Part shown: positions 59,610 through 64,000 of the stretch, in pieces | Layout: each line of letters starts with the position of its first letter | Position numbering within the stretch: position 1 is the stretch's first letter | Origin: Oasisia sp. SBJ-2009 | Taxonomy: Eukaryota > Annelida > Polychaeta > Sabellida > Siboglinidae | Direction of reading: 5' to 3' | Assembly: GCA_964017155.1 (NCBI GenBank) | Contig: OZ024861.1 | Location: 20,459,713-20,523,712, forward strand | DNA: 64,000 nt | The notes under the pieces: generated by a model | What the model was told of the DNA's origin: nothing | What the model saw: the letters and a program-made list of their open reading frames with translations, nothing else | Database searches by the model: none | Program-made: the position numbers and the translations under genes

Positions 59610-61480
59610 TGATTGGATGGATGCATTGAGTAGAGGAGATTGAATGGATACGTTAAATACGGGTGGTTGGATGGATTCGTTAAGAAGGGGTGGTTGGATG
59701 AATGCGCTAAGTAGGTTGGTTGGGTGGATGCGTTAATTAGGAGTGGTTGGATGGATGCGATAAGTAGGGGTGTTTTGATGGATGCGTTAAGTAGGGGTGG
59801 TTGAATGGATGCGTTATGTAGGGGTGGCTGGATGGATGCGTTAAGTTGGGTGGTTGAATGGATGCGTTATGTAGGGGTGGTTGGATGGATGCTTTAAGTA
59901 CGGGTGTTTGAATTGAAGCGTTAAATAGCGGTGGTTGGAGGGATACGTTATGTAGGGCTGGTTGGATGGACGCGTTAAGTAGAGGTGAATGGATGGATAC
60001 AATATGAAGAGGTGGTTGGATGGATTCGTTATGTAGAGGTGAATGGATGGATGTATTAAGTAGAGGTGATTGGATGGATGCATTAAGTAGGGGTAGTTGG
60101 TTGGATACGTTATGTAGGGGTGGTTGGATGGATGCGTTAAATAGGGGTGATTGGATGGATGCGCTAAGCAGGGGTGGTTGGATGGATGCCTTAAGTAGGG
60201 GTGATTGGATGGATGCATTAAGTAGGAGTGGTTGGATGGATACGCTAAGTACGAGTGGTGAGATGGATGCGATAAGTAGGGGTGATTGGATGGATGCGTT
60301 AAGTAGGAGTGGTTGGATGGATGCGTAAAGTAGGGGTGATTGGATGGATGCGCTAAGTACGGTTGGTTGAATGGATGGCTAAGTAGGGGTGGTTGGATGG
60401 AAGCGTTAAGTAGGGGTGGTTGAATGAATGCGTTATGTGGGGGTGGTTGGATGAATGCGTTAAGTAAGGGTGGTTGAATGGATGCGTTATGTAGGGGTGG
60501 TTGGATTGATGCTTTAAGTAGGAGTTGTTGGATTGATACGATAAGTAGGGTTGGTTGTGTTTGGATGGATGCGTAAAGTAGGGGTGATTGGATGGATGCA
60601 TTAAGTAGGGGAGATTGGATGGATACGTCAAATATGGGTGTTTGGATGGATGCGTTAAGAAGGGGTGGTTGGATGAAAGCGCTAAGTAGGTTGGTTGGGT
60701 GGATGCGTTAATTAGGAGTGGTTGGATGGATACGTTAAGTAGGAGTGGTTGGACGGATGCGATAAGTAGGGGTGTTTTGATGGATGCGTTATGTAGGGTT
60801 GGTTGGAAGGATGCGTTAAGTAGGGGTGGTTGAATGGATGCGTTATGTAGGGGAGGGGTTGGATGGATGCTTTAAGTACGGGTGTTTGAATTGATGCGTT
60901 AAATAGGGGTGGTTGGGGGGATGCGTTATGTAGGGCTGGTTGGATGGACGCGTTAAGTAGAGGCGAATGGATGGATACGATATGAAGAGGTGGTTGGATG
61001 GATCCGATAAGTAGGGCTGCTAGAATAGATGCGTTATGTAGAGGTGGTTGGATGGATGCGTTATGTAGGGGTGGTTGAATGGATGCGTTAATTAGGGATG
61101 GTTGGATTGATGAGTTATGTAGGGGTGGTTGGTTGGATGCTTTAAATAGGGGTGGTTGGATGGAGGCGCTAAGTAGGAGTGGTTGGATGGATGCACTAAG
61201 TAGGAATGGTTGGATGGATACGCTAAGCAGGAGTGGTTGGATGGATGCGTTAAGTAGGGGTGATTGGATGGATGCGTTAAGTACGGGTGGTTGAATGGAT
61301 TGGATAAGTAGGGGTGCTTGGATGGATGCGTTAAGTAGGGGTGGTTGAATGGATGCGTTAAGTATGGGTGGTTGGATGAATGCGTTATGTAGTGGTGGTT
61401 GAATGGATTCGTTATGTAGGTGTGGTTGTTGGATGCTTTAAGTATAGGTGAACGGATGGATGCGTTACGAAGTGGTGGTT
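59610..61480 (+). repeat. Higher-order repeat of about 1.87 kb, unit 1
   Basis: Blocks at 60020, 60353 and 61079 recur at 61887, 62247 and 62974 (offsets 1,867, 1,894 and 1,895). The offset grows by about one 27-bp unit. It is satellite only. Confidence 0.85.
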
Positions 61481-63375
61481 GGATGGATGCATTAAGTAGA
61501 GGAGATTGGATGGATACGTTAAATACGGGTGGTTGGATGGAATCGTTAAGAAGGCGTGGTTGGATGAATGCGCTAAGTAGGTTGGTTGGGTTGATGCGTT
61601 AATTAGGAGTGGTTGGATGGATGCGATAAGTAGGGGTGTTTTAATGGATGCGTTAAGTAGGGGTGGTTGAATGGATGCGTTATGTAGGGGTGGCTGGATG
61701 GATGCGTTAAGTAGGGGTGGTTGAATGGATGCGTTATGTAGGGGTGGTTGGATGGATGCTTTAAGTACGGGTGTTTGAATTGAAGCGTTAAATAGCGGTG
61801 GTTGGAGGGATACGTTATGTAGGGCTGGTTGGATGGACGCGTTAAGTAGAGGTGAATGGATGGATACAATATGAAGAGGTGGTTGGATGGATTCGTTAAG
61901 TAGAGGTGAATGGATGGATGTATTAAGTAGAGGTGATTGGATGGATGCATTAAGTAGGGGTAGTTGGTTGGATACGTTATGTAGGGGTGGTTGCATGGAT
62001 GCGTTAAATAGGGGTGATTGGATGGATGCGCTAAGCAGGGGTGGTTGGATGGATGCCTTAAGTAGGGGTGATTGGATGGATGCATTAAGTAGGAGTGGTT
62101 GGATGGATACGCTAAGTACGAGTGGTGAGATGGATGCGATAAGTAGGGGTGATTGGATGGATGCGCTTAGTAGGGGTGGTTGGATGGATACGTTAAGTAG
62201 GAGTGGTTGGATGGATGCGTAAAGTAGGGGTGATTGGATGGATGCGCTAAGTACGGTTGGTTGAATGGATGGCTAAGTAGGGGTGGTTGGATGGAAGCGT
62301 TAAGTAGGGGTGGTTGAATGGATGCGTTATGTGGGGGTGGTTGGATGAATGCGTTAAGTAAGGGCGGTTGAATGGATGCGTTATGTAGGGGTGGTTGGAT
62401 TGATGCTTTAAGTAGGAGTTGTTGGATTGATACGATAAGTAGGGTTGGTTGTGTTTGGATGGATGCGTAAAGTAGGGGTGATTGGATGGACGCATTAAGT
62501 AGGGGAGATTGGATGGATACGTCAAATATGGGTGGTTGGATGGATGCGTTAAGAAGGGGTGGTTGGATGAAAGCGCTAAGTAGGTTGGTTGGGTGGATGC
62601 GTTAATTAGGAGTGGTTGGATGGATACGTTAAGTAGGAGTGGTTGGATGGATGCGATAAGTAGGGGTGTTTTGATGGATGCGTTATGTAGGGTTGGTTGG
62701 ATGGATGCGTTAAGTAGGGGTGGTTGAATGGATGCGTTATGTAGGGGGGGGGGTTGGATGGATGCTTTAAGTACGGGTGTTTGAATTGATGCGTTAAATA
62801 GGGGTGGTTGGGGGGATGCGTTATGTAGGGCTGGTTGGATGGACGCGTTAAGTAGAGGCGAATGGATGGATACGATATGAAGAGGTGGTTGGATGGATTC
62901 GATAGGTAGGGCTGCTAGAATAGATGCGTTATGTAGAGGTGGTTGGATGGATGCGTTATGTAGGGGTGGTTGAATGGATGCGTTAATTAGGGATGGTTGG
63001 ATTGATGAGTTATGTAGGGGTGGTTGGATTGATGCGTTAAATAGGGGTGGTTGGATGGAGGCGCTAAGTAGGAGTGGTTGGATGGATGCACTTAGTAGGA
63101 ATGGTTGGATTGATACGCTAAGCAGGAGTGGTTGGATGGATGCGTTAAGTAGGGGTGATTGGATGGATGCGTTAAGTACGGGTGGTTGAATGGATTGGAT
63201 AAGTAGGGGTGCTTGGATGGATGCGTTAAGTAGGGGTGGTTGAATGGATGCGTTAAGTATGGGTGGTTGGATGAATGCGTTATGTAGTGGTGGTTTAATG
63301 GATTCGTCATGTAGGGGTGGTTGTTGGATGCTTTAAGTATAGGTGAATGGATGGATGCGTTACGTAGGGGTGGTT
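61481..63375 (+). repeat. Higher-order repeat of about 1.87 kb, unit 2
   Basis: This is the tandem copy of 59610-61480. Private differences include TTTAATGG near 61641 and a G10 tract at 62744-62753, where unit 1 reads GGGGAGGGG. Confidence 0.85.
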
Positions 63376-64000
63376 GGATGGATGCATTAAGTTGAGGTAA
63401 ATGGATGGAAGCATTAAGTAGGGGAGGTTGGATGGATAAGTTAAGTAGGGGTGGTTGGATGGATGCGTTAAATAGGGGTGGTTGGATGGATGCGTTAAGT
63501 AGGGGTGATTGGATGGTAGCATTAAGTAGGAGTGGTTGGATTGATACGTTAAGAAGGGGTGATTGAATGGATGCATTAGGTAGGGAAGATTGGATGGATA
63601 CGTTAAATAGGGGTGGTTGGATGGATGCGTTAAGAAGAGGTGATTGGATGGATGCGGTAAGTAGGGGAGATTGGATAGATACGTTAAATAGGGGTGGTTG
63701 GGTGAATACGCTAAGTAGGGGTGGTTGGATGGTTGCGTTAAGTAGGGGTGATTGGATGGATGCATTAAGTAGGAGTGGTTGGATTGATACATTAAGAAGG
63801 GGTGATTGAATGGATGCATTAGGTAGGAGTGGTTGGATGGATATGTTAAGTACGAGTGGTTGGATGGATGTGTTAAGTAGGGGTGATTGGATGGATGCGT
63901 TTAGTAGGGGTGGTTGGATGGATACGTTAAGTAGGAGTGGTTGGATGGATGCGTTAAGTAGGAGTGGTTGGATGGATACGTTAAGTACGAGTGGTGAGAT
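63376..64000 (+). repeat. Satellite at the right edge of the window
   Basis: These are 27-bp units related to 4441-5000 and 49793-50400, the block that precedes the retrotransposon in the other copies. The array runs off the end of the window, so another element copy may lie just beyond it. Confidence 0.85.

Noticed and set aside
1..64000. Regular repeats as a CRISPR array
   Set aside because: Units are directly adjacent, with no unique spacers and no cas genes, and the window is eukaryotic.
1..64000. Telomeric repeat
   Set aside because: The G-rich strand bias and TTAGG-like fragments are reminiscent of telomeres, but the unit is 27 bp and contains no tandem TTAGGG or TTAGGC.

Overview
This is a eukaryotic, almost certainly metazoan, window made almost entirely of one tandem satellite. 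The unit is 27 bp: GGATGGATGCGTTAAG followed by TAGGGGTGGTT. All units read in the same direction, with the G-rich strand as the + strand. Array length divided by 27 gives roughly 2,000 units. The consensus is about 48% G, 30% T, 19% A and 4% C, and its single C lies in a CpG. I see no host gene, tRNA, rRNA or CRISPR array. Three of the six frames of the consensus are free of stops and 27 is divisible by 3, so the array yields many long repetitive ORFs (9-residue periods such as WMDALSRGG, HPSNHPYLT and NASIQPPLL). I treat these as artefacts.

The only non-satellite DNA is a roughly 2.54-kb, 5'-truncated non-LTR retrotransposon on the - strand. It occurs three times (5225-7767, 29868-32410, 50714-53256). 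Each copy keeps the C-terminal end of an APE-type endonuclease, a complete reverse transcriptase (YADD), a short 3' UTR with a 6-bp-stem hairpin and an (ATA/TAT)8 tail. The protein looks like the L2/CR1 group. The copies are nearly identical and share exactly the same satellite junctions, so one insertion was later copied together with its surroundings. Copies I and III also retain an unfilled copy of the insertion site about 330 bp away.

The satellite is organised at several scales. (1) A duplicon of about 13 kb at 1-13250 recurs at 24672-37560. (2) The 10.19-kb-offset block 44467-48400 recurs at 54657-58750, and 45599-55400 is a third version of the first 9.9 kb. (3) Local tandem amplifications have periods of 1,509 bp (11833-14705), 3,720 bp (12655-20094), 3,267 bp (three copies, 36150-44855) and about 1.87-1.9 kb (59610-63375). 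Several length differences between copies are whole multiples of 27 bp (27, 54, 135, 189), as expected from in-register unequal exchange.

The species cannot be named from the sequence. L2/CR1-like elements of this type are widespread in fishes, lancelets, molluscs, cnidarians and other animals. Boundaries of higher-order blocks were found by eye from diagnostic variant units and should be read as accurate to within a few units.
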